A DNA stretch of 33,133 nucleotides from Streptomyces sp. FH025 (GTDB taxonomy: Bacteria > Actinomycetota > Actinomycetes > Streptomycetales > Streptomycetaceae): assembly GCF_017427025.1 (NCBI RefSeq), contig NZ_JAFLNG010000009.1, forward strand, positions 1-33,133. Reading direction: 5' to 3'. The notes beneath the pieces were generated by a model. That model saw only the letters and a list, made by a program, of their open reading frames with translations, was not told the DNA's origin and did not search any database. Every line of letters starts with the position of its first letter. Positions within the stretch are counted from its first letter, which is position 1. Shown here one piece after another: positions 1 to 7,099 of the stretch. The position numbers were made by a program, and so were the translations under genes.

Positions 1-711
1 GAAGCTTGATCGCGCGGAGCTGAGCCAGACGACGGCGTCGGCGATCTCCTCGGCGCGGGCGATGCGGCCCATCGGGTGCGCGGCGACGATCGACTTCATG
101 GGCTCGGTGTCCGGGTCCATGGCCGCGATCATCGGGGTCTCGACCAGGCCGGGTGCGACGGCGTTGACGCGGATGCCGTGCGGCGCGGCCTCCAGGGCGG
201 TGCTCTTGGTCATGGAGATCACGGCCGCCTTGGTGGCGGTGTAGCCGGAGAAGCCGGTGACGCCGACGAGACCGGCGCCGGAGGCCATGTTCACGATGAC
301 GCCGGAGCCCTGCTCGACCATGCGCTTCAGCTCGTGCTTCATCGACAGGAACGCGCCGCGCGTGTTGGTAGCGAGCATCCGGTCGAGCATGTCGACGTCG
401 TACTCCCAGGTGTTCTGGAACTCGCCGTCGTAGCCGGCGTTGTTGAGCGCGATGTCGAGCCGGCCGGTGCCCTCGGCCGCCGCCGCGACCGCCTGCTCCA
501 CGGCGTCCTCCCGGGTGACGTCGGCCAGGACGTACCGGGCGGTGCCGCCGATGGCCTCGGCGAGGCGCACGGTCTCCTTCAGGGGCTCCTCGGTGCGGCC
601 GACGACGGTCACGATCGCGCCTTCGGCCGCGAACGCCAGGGCACTGGCCCGGCCGATCCCGCTGCCTCCTCCGGTGATCAGTACGGTCTTCCCCGCGAAC
701 TGCTGTGTCAT
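1..711 (-). CDS. Short-chain dehydrogenase/reductase (SDR), C-terminus cut by window edge
   Basis: A classical NAD(P)-dependent SDR oxidoreductase; the substrate cannot be read from sequence. It starts with ATG at 711, with an AGGA-type ribosome site just upstream, and 237 residues are visible before the frame leaves the window without a stop. The Rossmann motif TGGGSGIG is at residues 13-20, NNAG at 90-93, the catalytic Ser at 144 and the YTATK catalytic Tyr/Lys at 157/161. About 15-20 residues, including the usual C-terminal VDGG segment, lie outside. It follows the SDR at 755-1489 on the same strand after a 43-nt gap, so the two probably form an operon read away from the XRE regulator. Family assignment is secure; substrate unknown. 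Confidence 0.93.
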   Translation of the reverse strand, partial: MTQQFAGKTVLITGGGSGIGRASALAFAAEGAIVTVVGRTEEPLKETVRLAEAIGGTARYVLADVTREDAVEQAVAAAAEGTGRLDIALNNAGYDGEFQNTWEYDVDMLDRMLATNTRGAFLSMKHELKRMVEQGSGVIVNMASGAGLVGVTGFSGYTATKAAVISMTKSTALEAAPHGIRVNAVAPGLVETPMIAAMDPDTEPMKSIVAAHPMGRIARAEEIADAVVWLSSARSSF

Positions 712-754
712 GGTCCTGTTTACCTTCCTGCGTGCCGGTGCGTGTGGGGTGGGC

Positions 755-1489
755 TCAGCCCTGGAGCGAGGCCGTGGAGCGGACGACGAGTTCGTTGACG
801 TCGACGCCGTCGGGCTGGTCGACCGCGTAGCCGATGGCGTCCGCGATGGCCGAGGCGTCGAGCCCGACCCCGTCGAGCGCGTCGCGGATCGCGTCCTGGT
901 ACCGGTCCGTGCCTCCGGAGTGGGTGAGCTCGGTGCGGGTGAGACCGGGGCAGACGACGGTGACGCGGATGTCGGGGGTCTCCTGGCGCAGCCCTTCGGA
1001 GACGGCACGCACGGCGTACTTCGTCGCGGAGTACACGACGCCCGTGGGGTCGACCCGCTGGGCGGCGGTGGAGGCGACGTTGACGATCTGCCCGCGGCGA
1101 CGCTCGCGCATCGACGGCAGGACGGCCGCGATGCCGTGCAGCACACCGCGCAGGTTCACGTCGATCATCCGGTTCCACTCGTCGACCCGGAGCTCCTCGA
1201 CCAGGGACAGCGGCATGATGCCCGCGTTGTTGACCAGGACGTCGAGCCGGCCGTGCCGGGCGAGCACGTCGTCGACGACGCCGCGCACGCTGTCGAGGTC
1301 GGTGACGTCCAGCTCCGCGTACTCCGCCTCGTACCCGGCCTCCTTCAACTCGGCCGCCAGCCGGGCGAGGCGCTCCACCCGGCGGGCGCCGAGGACGACG
1401 TGGTGCCCGGACGCGGCCAGCCTGCGGGCGGTGGCCTCGCCGATACCGCTGGAGGCTCCGGTGATCAGGACGATCTTGGATGTGCTCAT
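755..1489 (-). CDS. SDR family oxidoreductase
   Basis: A 244-residue classical SDR with a cytoplasmic Rossmann fold. TGASSGIG lies at residues 10-17, the Arg-rich GARR that often marks NADP preference at about 34-37, NNAG at 87-90, the catalytic Ser at 140 and YSATK at 153-157. I chose ATG 1489 because AAGGGA lies just upstream and the protein then begins right at the first beta strand; the open frame extends 35 codons further with no SDR-like sequence. It is first in a two-gene SDR operon and divergent from an XRE/MmyB-like regulator, an arrangement in which the regulator commonly controls the dehydrogenase. The substrate is not deducible. Confidence 0.93.
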   Translation of the reverse strand: MSTSKIVLITGASSGIGEATARRLAASGHHVVLGARRVERLARLAAELKEAGYEAEYAELDVTDLDSVRGVVDDVLARHGRLDVLVNNAGIMPLSLVEELRVDEWNRMIDVNLRGVLHGIAAVLPSMRERRRGQIVNVASTAAQRVDPTGVVYSATKYAVRAVSEGLRQETPDIRVTVVCPGLTRTELTHSGGTDRYQDAIRDALDGVGLDASAIADAIGYAVDQPDGVDVNELVVRSTASLQG

Positions 1490-1601
1490 GACTCGTTCCC
1501 TTCGAGGTCCCGGAAGAGGTGGGTGTCGGTTGCGACGCATCCAGATCACCACCGCCGCGAAGCCCGCGGCAGACGGGAACCGAACCCTGGGCACGGCGTA
1601 C

Positions 1602-1622
1602 GGGGGGTACGGCTTACCCCCC
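1602..1622. promoter_or_regulatory. 21-bp perfect palindrome between divergent SDR operon and XRE regulator
   Basis: The arms GGGGGGTA and TACCCCCC are perfectly complementary around the 5-nt spacer CGGCT. The palindrome sits in the 203-bp divergent intergenic region, 70 bp before the regulator start and 113 bp before the SDR start. Its position and symmetry suit an operator for the adjacent regulator acting on both promoters. This is inference; a short hairpin is the alternative. Confidence 0.5.
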
Positions 1623-1678
1623 TCAGGGCCCCCGGGGCGCAGGCGCCCGGCCTGCCCCCACAGGCCTGGCGGGTCCGC

Positions 1679-1692
1679 TAGTCTCGCCAGCC
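1679..1692 (+). promoter_or_regulatory. Putative -10 element giving a leaderless transcript
   Basis: TAGTCT at 1679-1684 fits the actinobacterial TAnnnT -10 consensus and ends 8 nt before the ATG at 1693. No Shine-Dalgarno sequence lies in front of that ATG. Together this suggests transcription starts at or next to the start codon. No convincing -35 box was found. Confidence 0.4.
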
Positions 1693-2499
1693 ATGACCGA
1701 CAGTGACCTGCGGGACTTCCTGCGCTCCCGCCGCGCCCGCGTCACCCCCGAGGCCGCGGGCCTGCCCCGCCCTCCCGGGATCCGCCGCGTCCCCGGCCTG
1801 CGCCGCGAGGAGGTCGCCCAGCTCGCCGGAGTGAGCGTCGACTACTACGTACGCCTCGAACGCGGCCGCAACCCGCACGCCTCCGCCGCCGTCCTGGACG
1901 CCGTGGCCCGCGCCCTGAAACTGGACCCGGCCGAACGCGACCACCTCTTCGCCCTCGCCAGACCCGCCCGACGACAGCCCCGGCAAGCGCCCGAAACGGT
2001 ACGCCCCGGCCTGCTCCACGCCCTCGACAACATCACCGGCATCCCCGCCCTGATCCTCGACCACCGCCTCGACGTCCTGGCCATGAACCGGCTGGCCCGC
2101 ACCTTCTACCCGAGCTTCGACCAACTGCCGCCGGGTGCATGGAACATGGCCCGCTTCATGTTCCTCGACACCGCCGCCCGCGAGCTGTACGCCGACTGGG
2201 CCGAGACCGCCCGCGAGAACGTCGGCATGCTGCGCCTCCACGCCGGCCGCAACCCGCAGGACGAGCACCTCGCCCGCCTCGTCGACGACCTGACCGCCGA
2301 CCCCGACTTCCGCCGCCTCTGGAACGACCAGAACGTGTACCGGCCCACCTACGGCACCAAGCGCTACCGCCACCCCGTCGTCGGCGAACTCACCCTCGGC
2401 TTCGAGGCGTTCACACCCGCCGGCGCCCCGCACCAGACCCTCGGCCTGTACCCCGTCGAGCCCGGATCACCCTCCGAGGTTGCACTCCGCATGCTCTGA
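1693..2499 (+). CDS. XRE-family regulator with MmyB-like ligand-binding domain
   Basis: A 268-residue DNA-binding regulator. Residues 1-90 carry an XRE helix-turn-helix, including the segment RREEVAQLAGVSVDYYVRLE (about 38-57), and residues 105-265 match the MmyB-like domain, with ILDHRLDVLAMN, an arginine/proline-rich linker before it and GLYPVEPGSPSE near the end. Family members usually sense a small ligand and control a divergent dehydrogenase gene, which matches the SDR operon here. The ATG at 1693 gives a start right at the conserved N-terminus; the frame runs 58 codons further upstream with low-complexity sequence. There is no ribosome site but a -10-like box close by, so leaderless translation is likely. 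Confidence 0.9.
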   Translation: MTDSDLRDFLRSRRARVTPEAAGLPRPPGIRRVPGLRREEVAQLAGVSVDYYVRLERGRNPHASAAVLDAVARALKLDPAERDHLFALARPARRQPRQAPETVRPGLLHALDNITGIPALILDHRLDVLAMNRLARTFYPSFDQLPPGAWNMARFMFLDTAARELYADWAETARENVGMLRLHAGRNPQDEHLARLVDDLTADPDFRRLWNDQNVYRPTYGTKRYRHPVVGELTLGFEAFTPAGAPHQTLGLYPVEPGSPSEVALRML

Positions 2500-2531
2500 C
2501 GCACCGTTCCGTTGCGACCACCGGATGCCCG

Positions 2532-2584
2532 GTGCCCGAGACCTCGGCCGCGGACGGTCCACCGCCCGCTCGGGGTTCGGGCAC
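2532..2584 (+). terminator. Weak hairpin after the XRE regulator
   Basis: GTGCCCGA (2532-2539) and TCGGGCAC (2577-2584) form an 8-bp stem with a 37-nt loop, 33 nt after the regulator's stop codon. The large loop and missing T tract make this a weak terminator candidate. Confidence 0.25.
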
Positions 2585-2806
2585 GGAACGTCCGCATCGG
2601 CCGCGAGACCCTGCGCTACGGGCCTGGGCGTGCACGGTACGCGCGAGCGCATGTCCGCGGTGACCGCTTCGGTCGGCCATTGCGGTCCGGTCACGGTCCG
2701 GAGAACAACACAAACCACGGCCTCCGTGCACGGCTCCGCCCGCATTCGGCGCTCTCGGACGAGAACGGGTTCCCTCCGAGGCAACAAGCCGGCGGCGGCC
2801 GCCCCT

Positions 2807-2835
2807 AGCGTGTGACCCATCGCAGCCCACACGCT
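2807..2835. promoter_or_regulatory. Inverted repeat in the haloperoxidase promoter/leader
   Basis: AGCGTGTG (2807-2814) is the exact inverse of CACACGCT (2828-2835), separated by 13 nt. The left arm overlaps the putative -10 TAGCGT. It lies 22 nt before the ATG of the hydrolase gene, so it is either an operator or a leader hairpin. Confidence 0.45.
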
Positions 2836-2848
2836 GTCCGAAAGATAG

Positions 2849-3694
<846 letters not shown>

Positions 3695-3796
3695 CCCGGA
3701 CGGCCGCGCTCCCCCGACCGCGGCCGTCCGTCCCCTCGTCGGTACCGCCGCCACCGCCCCAGGCCCGCACGGCGACGGCGGTACCGACCACACACC

Positions 3797-3832
3797 CGCG
3801 CCCGGCGCCCGCTCAAGCGGGCGCCGGGCGCG
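3797..3832. terminator. Strong 16-bp hairpin terminator between convergent genes
   Basis: Two perfect 16-nt arms (3797-3812 and 3817-3832) flank the tetraloop TCAA. It lies 102 nt after the hydrolase stop and 31 nt beyond the end of the leftward AraC frame. It can act on both strands; no T tract follows, as is usual in GC-rich actinomycetes. Confidence 0.85.
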
Positions 3833-3863
3833 AACCATGCCAGGCCGGCCAGGCCGCGGAGCT

Positions 3864-5171
3864 TCAACTCGTCTGACGTGTCGTCCCGTTGGTGACGGCG
3901 GTCGCCACGCTGACGGCGATCCAGAGCACCTCGGCGACGCCGGGCTCGCACGAACAGTTCGCCGTCGGCCCGCAGTACGAGACCACCCACGTCCACGTCA
4001 CACCCGGCACCGAGCAGGCCCTCGTGACCAGTTGGACGTCCACCTTCGGCTGCACCACGCCCGTCCCGTCCCCGTTCGGCACCGAGCGCACCGGCTGGCT
4101 GGTGACCGACCTCGACCAGCCGGTCGGTGTCGTTCGTCGCGGGCTCTGAGCGGACGGGCACGGAGGCGTGCCGGGTGGGGGCATGGCGGTCTTTCGGACG
4201 GCATCGGACGTTCGGGGACCACGGGTCGACGGGTGGGGACGGCGGGCGCTCTCGCCGGACAGCCGGACGTCGACGGGGTGGCGGTGGCGGTGACGGGGGC
4301 AGGAGGCCGGATTGTGGCCGTCGGTCTGTGCGGCGTAGGCCTGCCACTCGCGGGGCGAGACCCCGAAGGCGTCCCGGAACGACCGGCTGAAGTGGGAGTG
4401 GCTGACGAATCCCCAGCGGTGCGCGACGGCGGACACACTGGCCCGCCGATGGGACGGACGCCCCAGATCCCGGCGGCAGGCGTCCAGCCGGCGCCGCCGC
4501 ACCCACTGGCCCACGGTCATCCCGTCCCGCTGGAAGAGCTTGTGGAGGTAGCGCACCGAGATCTGCTGCGACCGGGCGATCGACTCGGGCGAGAGGTCCG
4601 GATCGGCGAGGTTCTGCTCGATGTGGGCGCGGATCCGGGACAGCAACTCGGCCGTGCCGTTCGGGTATTCCGGGCTCTCCCGGTCGAGCAGCTCGGTCAC
4701 CAGGACGGCGATGATGTCGGAGGCGCTGCGCGCGAGGTGGTGGCCCAGCCGGGCCCGGTGGGCCCGCGCCTGAGTGGCCAGGGTGCGGAGGAACTGGGAG
4801 GCGAGCGAGCCGATCCCCTCGCTCGCCCGCGCCAGCAGCCCGCCCGCGCGCCGGACGTCGCTCTGCCGGACGCCCAGGTAGAAGCAGGGGACCCGGAAGC
4901 GAACCATCCGGCACTCGGAGTCCTGCAACAGGCCCGCCGGGTGCGGGGTGGTGCCGATCAGCAGGTCCCCCGGGACCAGCACGGTGCTGGCCCCGCCGCG
5001 TCGGACGGAGGCCGCACCGTGGACGTGCAGGGCGACGTAGAGGCAGTCCTCGGGATCGGTTCCGGGCGGCGGGGAGAGGATGTCGATGCAGCCCTCGCCG
5101 CCGTCGGGGGCGGCCTGGTCGAGCTGGTGGTACTCGATTTCGGGCTTGGGTGAGGGACCCGACGGGATCAC
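3864..5171 (-). CDS. AraC-family transcriptional regulator with unusual C-terminal extension
   Basis: The frame encodes 435 residues from GTG 5171, chosen because GGAG lies 6 nt upstream; an earlier in-frame GTG at 5282 falls inside a gene remnant. Residues 20-120 look like the AraC-binding-like (cupin) sensor domain and 171-280 hold the double helix-turn-helix, with PDLSPESIARSQQISVRYLH (191-210) and GFVSHSHFSRSFRDAFGVSP (254-273). Normal members end soon after the second motif. Here the frame runs about 155 residues further, first Pro/Arg-rich and then a Cys/Trp-containing stretch, to 3864. Whether the extension is translated as part of this protein is uncertain; an antisense frame (3889-4149) shares its third codon positions and is equally open. 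The core call is firm. Confidence 0.85.
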   Translation of the reverse strand: MIPSGPSPKPEIEYHQLDQAAPDGGEGCIDILSPPPGTDPEDCLYVALHVHGAASVRRGGASTVLVPGDLLIGTTPHPAGLLQDSECRMVRFRVPCFYLGVRQSDVRRAGGLLARASEGIGSLASQFLRTLATQARAHRARLGHHLARSASDIIAVLVTELLDRESPEYPNGTAELLSRIRAHIEQNLADPDLSPESIARSQQISVRYLHKLFQRDGMTVGQWVRRRRLDACRRDLGRPSHRRASVSAVAHRWGFVSHSHFSRSFRDAFGVSPREWQAYAAQTDGHNPASCPRHRHRHPVDVRLSGESARRPHPSTRGPRTSDAVRKTAMPPPGTPPCPSAQSPRRTTPTGWSRSVTSQPVRSVPNGDGTGVVQPKVDVQLVTRACSVPGVTWTWVVSYCGPTANCSCEPGVAEVLWIAVSVATAVTNGTTRQTS

Positions 5172-5197
5172 GGGGGGCTCCGACCGTTTCGAATCGT

Positions 5198-5311
5198 TCA
5201 GTACTGGGTGCTGGGTGGGGCGGCGATCACGCGCTTGCCGGTCAGGTCGACCCCGGACAGGACCTCGATTGCCGTGGCTCACTTGTCGAAGGGGGTGGTG
5301 ATGAGCGTCAT
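5198..5311 (-). pseudogene. Remnant of an SDR gene (N-terminal stub)
   Basis: Read leftward from ATG 5311 the frame gives MTLITTPFDK, a TGA stop at 5281-5279, then ATAIEVLSGVDLTGKRVI. This matches the N-terminus of actinomycete SDRs that begin with a TTPFD segment and continue VDLTGKRVIVTGGxSGIG. The homology stops exactly where the glycine-rich NAD-binding loop should begin and is replaced by AAPPSTQY and a stop at 5200-5198. The stub lies directly upstream of, and on the same strand as, the AraC regulator, so the regulator probably once accompanied this dehydrogenase. Confidence 0.6.
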
Positions 5312-5427
5312 GGAAAGAAAATCTGTCCTCTCGGTGCTGACTGGTCGTCGGGACGTGGAAAGGTTCCGTGCCGGAGACTCCCCGGTCCGCTCCCCAAACC
5401 CTGACGCGCGGACCGAGTGCGGGGCAT

Positions 5428-5441
5428 CAGTCAAATGACGT
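5428..5441 (-). promoter_or_regulatory. GTCAnnTGAC operator-like palindrome, site A
   Basis: The plus strand reads CAGTCAAATGACGT; the minus strand reads GTCATTTGACTGATGC. It is 117 bp before ATG 5311 of the SDR stub and 257 bp before the AraC start. It matches the sites at 10897, 22177 and 22373, including the GATG that follows TGACy, and faces the leftward genes. Confidence 0.5.
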
Positions 5442-5606
5442 TCGTCTCTCGGGCTCAGCCCGTTTCACCGTAGGCGGCCAGGCGGCCTCCTGGCGCCCCG
5501 TGCAGGACATCCTGACGAAGCGTTGAACACGGTGCTCTTGCTGCGCTCGGTACGTCGCCGCCGACCGTGGTTCTCGTCCTGTTTCCGGCGTATCCGTTCC
5601 TTCCTG

Positions 5607-5658
5607 AGAGTGCGCCTCCGTCTGTCCGCGCGTGCGTGGGCAGACGGAGGCGCACTCT
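5607..5658 (-). terminator. 18-bp-stem hairpin terminator of ohr
   Basis: The arms 5607-5624 and 5641-5658 are perfectly complementary over 18 bp with a 16-nt loop. The hairpin starts 14 nt after the ohr stop, in the right place for its terminator. Confidence 0.85.
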
Positions 5659-5672
5659 GACGTCGCAGGCGC

Positions 5673-6098
5673 TCAGACGGCGGTGGCGTTGATGGTGACG
5701 GGGATGTTGCCCCGGGTCGCCTTGGAGTAGGGGCAGATCCGGTGGGCGGCCTCGGCGAGTTCCTCGGCGGTGCGCTGGTCGACGCCGCCGAGACGCGGGG
5801 TCAGCGTGGCCAGGAGCGAGAACTCGCCGTCGTCGCCGTGGTGGAGGGTGACCTCGGCGGTGATCTCGGTGCTGGTCAGCCTGATCTTGCGCTGGGCGGC
5901 GGCGCGGCGGAGAGCACCGAGGAAGCAGGCGGCCCAGCCCGCGGCGAAGAGCTGTTCCGGGTTGGTGGCGCCGCCGGCTCCGCCCAGTTCCTTGGGGATG
6001 GACAGGCGGTGCTCGAGCAGCCCGTCGGTGGAGCGGGCGGTGCCGCCGTTGCGGCCCTCGCCGGTGACTTCGACCGTGGCGGTGTAGTTGACAGGCAT
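5673..6098 (-). CDS. ohr: Organic hydroperoxide resistance protein (Ohr, OsmC family)
   Basis: A 141-residue cytoplasmic thiol peroxidase that reduces organic and fatty-acid hydroperoxides using two Cys. The reactive Cys58 is in GWAACFLGAL and the resolving Cys122 in RICPYSKATRGN, both signatures of Ohr rather than the wider OsmC group. The length is normal for the family. ATG 6098 is preceded by AAGGAG. It is monocistronic, with an 18-bp hairpin terminator behind it, and divergent from the LAL genes starting at 6302. Ohr genes are often controlled by the peroxide-sensing MarR protein OhrR; no ohrR gene is visible in this window. Confidence 0.95.
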   Translation of the reverse strand: MPVNYTATVEVTGEGRNGGTARSTDGLLEHRLSIPKELGGAGGATNPEQLFAAGWAACFLGALRRAAAQRKIRLTSTEITAEVTLHHGDDGEFSLLATLTPRLGGVDQRTAEELAEAAHRICPYSKATRGNIPVTINATAV

Positions 6099-6157
6099 CG
6101 TGGGGTCTCCTTACGTCGGTGTCCTGAACGGCTGTCCTCAAACTCGCTGGTGGCGGC

Positions 6158-6235
6158 GGCCCGTCGAGCCCGTGCCGGACACTGGTCGCCCCCGGCCCGG
6201 GTACTGGCCAGGGTTCGACACTGGCTCGACGGGCC
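6158..6235. repeat. Long-range inverted repeat with internal direct repeats between ohr and LAL genes
   Basis: The 13-nt arms GGCCCGTCGAGCC (6158-6170) and GGCTCGACGGGCC (6223-6235) are perfectly inverted with a 52-nt spacer. Inside, GACACTGG occurs twice, each copy close to one arm. The element lies in the divergent ohr/LAL promoter region, so it may be a composite operator or a cruciform-forming site; the function is unknown. Confidence 0.5.
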
Positions 6236-6301
6236 CGTGGTTCCGGGATCGTGATCGGTGGACGCCGACCGGCTTCCATTGCGGCGAAGGAGCTGACGAG
6301 G

Positions 6302-7093
6302 GTGGAGCCTGTTGGCAAGGACGGGCCGGACGTGACGGGGAATCCGTTGTCGCCGCCGCTGCGCGGACGCGCCCGTGAACAGGAAGTACTCGATGAGCTG
6401 TTGCTCGACCTGCGCCGCGGACACAGCCGCGTGCTGGTCCTGCGCGGGGAGTCCGGCGTCGGCAAGACCGCCCTGCTCACCTATCTGGCGGGCCGCGCCC
6501 CGGCGGGCCGCGTCGTCCGCACGGTCGGGGTGGAAACCGACCCCGAGATCGCGTACTCGGCTCTCCGGCAGACGTGCGCTCCGCTGCTGGACCATCTGGA
6601 CCGGTTGCCGGCGACGCAGCGAGCCGCTCTGGCGACGGCGCTGGAGCTGGGGATGGGGATGGAGCTCGGACCGAGCGATGGCGAATCGCCCGACTGGCTG
6701 CTGACCGGACTGGCCGTGCTGGGGCTGTTCGCCGAAGCCGCCGCTGACGAGCCGCTGGTCTGTGTCGTGGACGACGCGCAGTGGATCGACGGGATCTCCG
6801 CGGTCGTCCTCGCGTTCGTCGCCCGTCGGCTCGACGCCGAGTCCGTGGCCCTGGTCTTCGCCGTGTCCACCTCGGCGTCGGCCCGCACGCCGACCAACAC
6901 CGGACTCCTTGCCGGCCTGCCGGAACTACAGGTGGACGGGCTCCGCGACGACGACGCCCGGGCGTTGCTCGACTCGGTGCTGCCCGGTCCGGTGCACCCC
7001 CGCGTGCGGGACGCGATCGTCGCCGAAGCACGCGGCAACCCGCTGGCGCTGACGGAGCTGCCGCGCGGTGAGAGCGAAATCAGGAAGGGGTAG
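6302..7093 (+). CDS. Truncated LAL regulator: N-terminal AAA ATPase domain only
   Basis: The 263-residue product has only the N-terminal NTPase part of a LAL (large ATP-binding LuxR-type) regulator, whose usual length is about 900. Walker A GESGVGKT is at 49-56, Walker B PLVCVVDDAQW at 151-161, and the sensor-like ARGNPLAL stretch lies near the end. The frame stops soon after ELPRG, where full LALs continue with LSPAEL and the tetratricopeptide and HTH parts. GTG 6302 is chosen for AAGGAG 9 nt upstream; an earlier GTG at 6251 has none. It is most like the LAL at 16507-19227 and ends 6 nt before the next LAL start, so the two are likely co-translated. It could be decaying or a free ATPase partner. 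Confidence 0.75.
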   Translation: MEPVGKDGPDVTGNPLSPPLRGRAREQEVLDELLLDLRRGHSRVLVLRGESGVGKTALLTYLAGRAPAGRVVRTVGVETDPEIAYSALRQTCAPLLDHLDRLPATQRAALATALELGMGMELGPSDGESPDWLLTGLAVLGLFAEAAADEPLVCVVDDAQWIDGISAVVLAFVARRLDAESVALVFAVSTSASARTPTNTGLLAGLPELQVDGLRDDDARALLDSVLPGPVHPRVRDAIVAEARGNPLALTELPRGESEIRKG

Positions 7094-7099
7094 GGGGAC

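Larger units (their letters stand above)
5312..5672. other. 361-bp intergenic region between SDR stub and ohr
   Basis: No gene is supported. The region contains a GTCAnnTGAC palindrome (5428-5441) in the promoter position for the leftward stub/AraC genes and a large 18-bp-stem hairpin (5607-5658) that ends the ohr transcript. Confidence 0.6.

Noticed and set aside
2590..2660. RIGRETLRY-like stretch recalling a MerR regulator
   Set aside because: Only about nine residues match, with no helix-turn-helix around them; probably chance.
3889..4149. 86-codon plus-strand frame after the strong terminator
   Set aside because: Only TTG/GTG starts without a ribosome site, and it overlaps the AraC frame; kept as an open question in findings rather than called as a gene.
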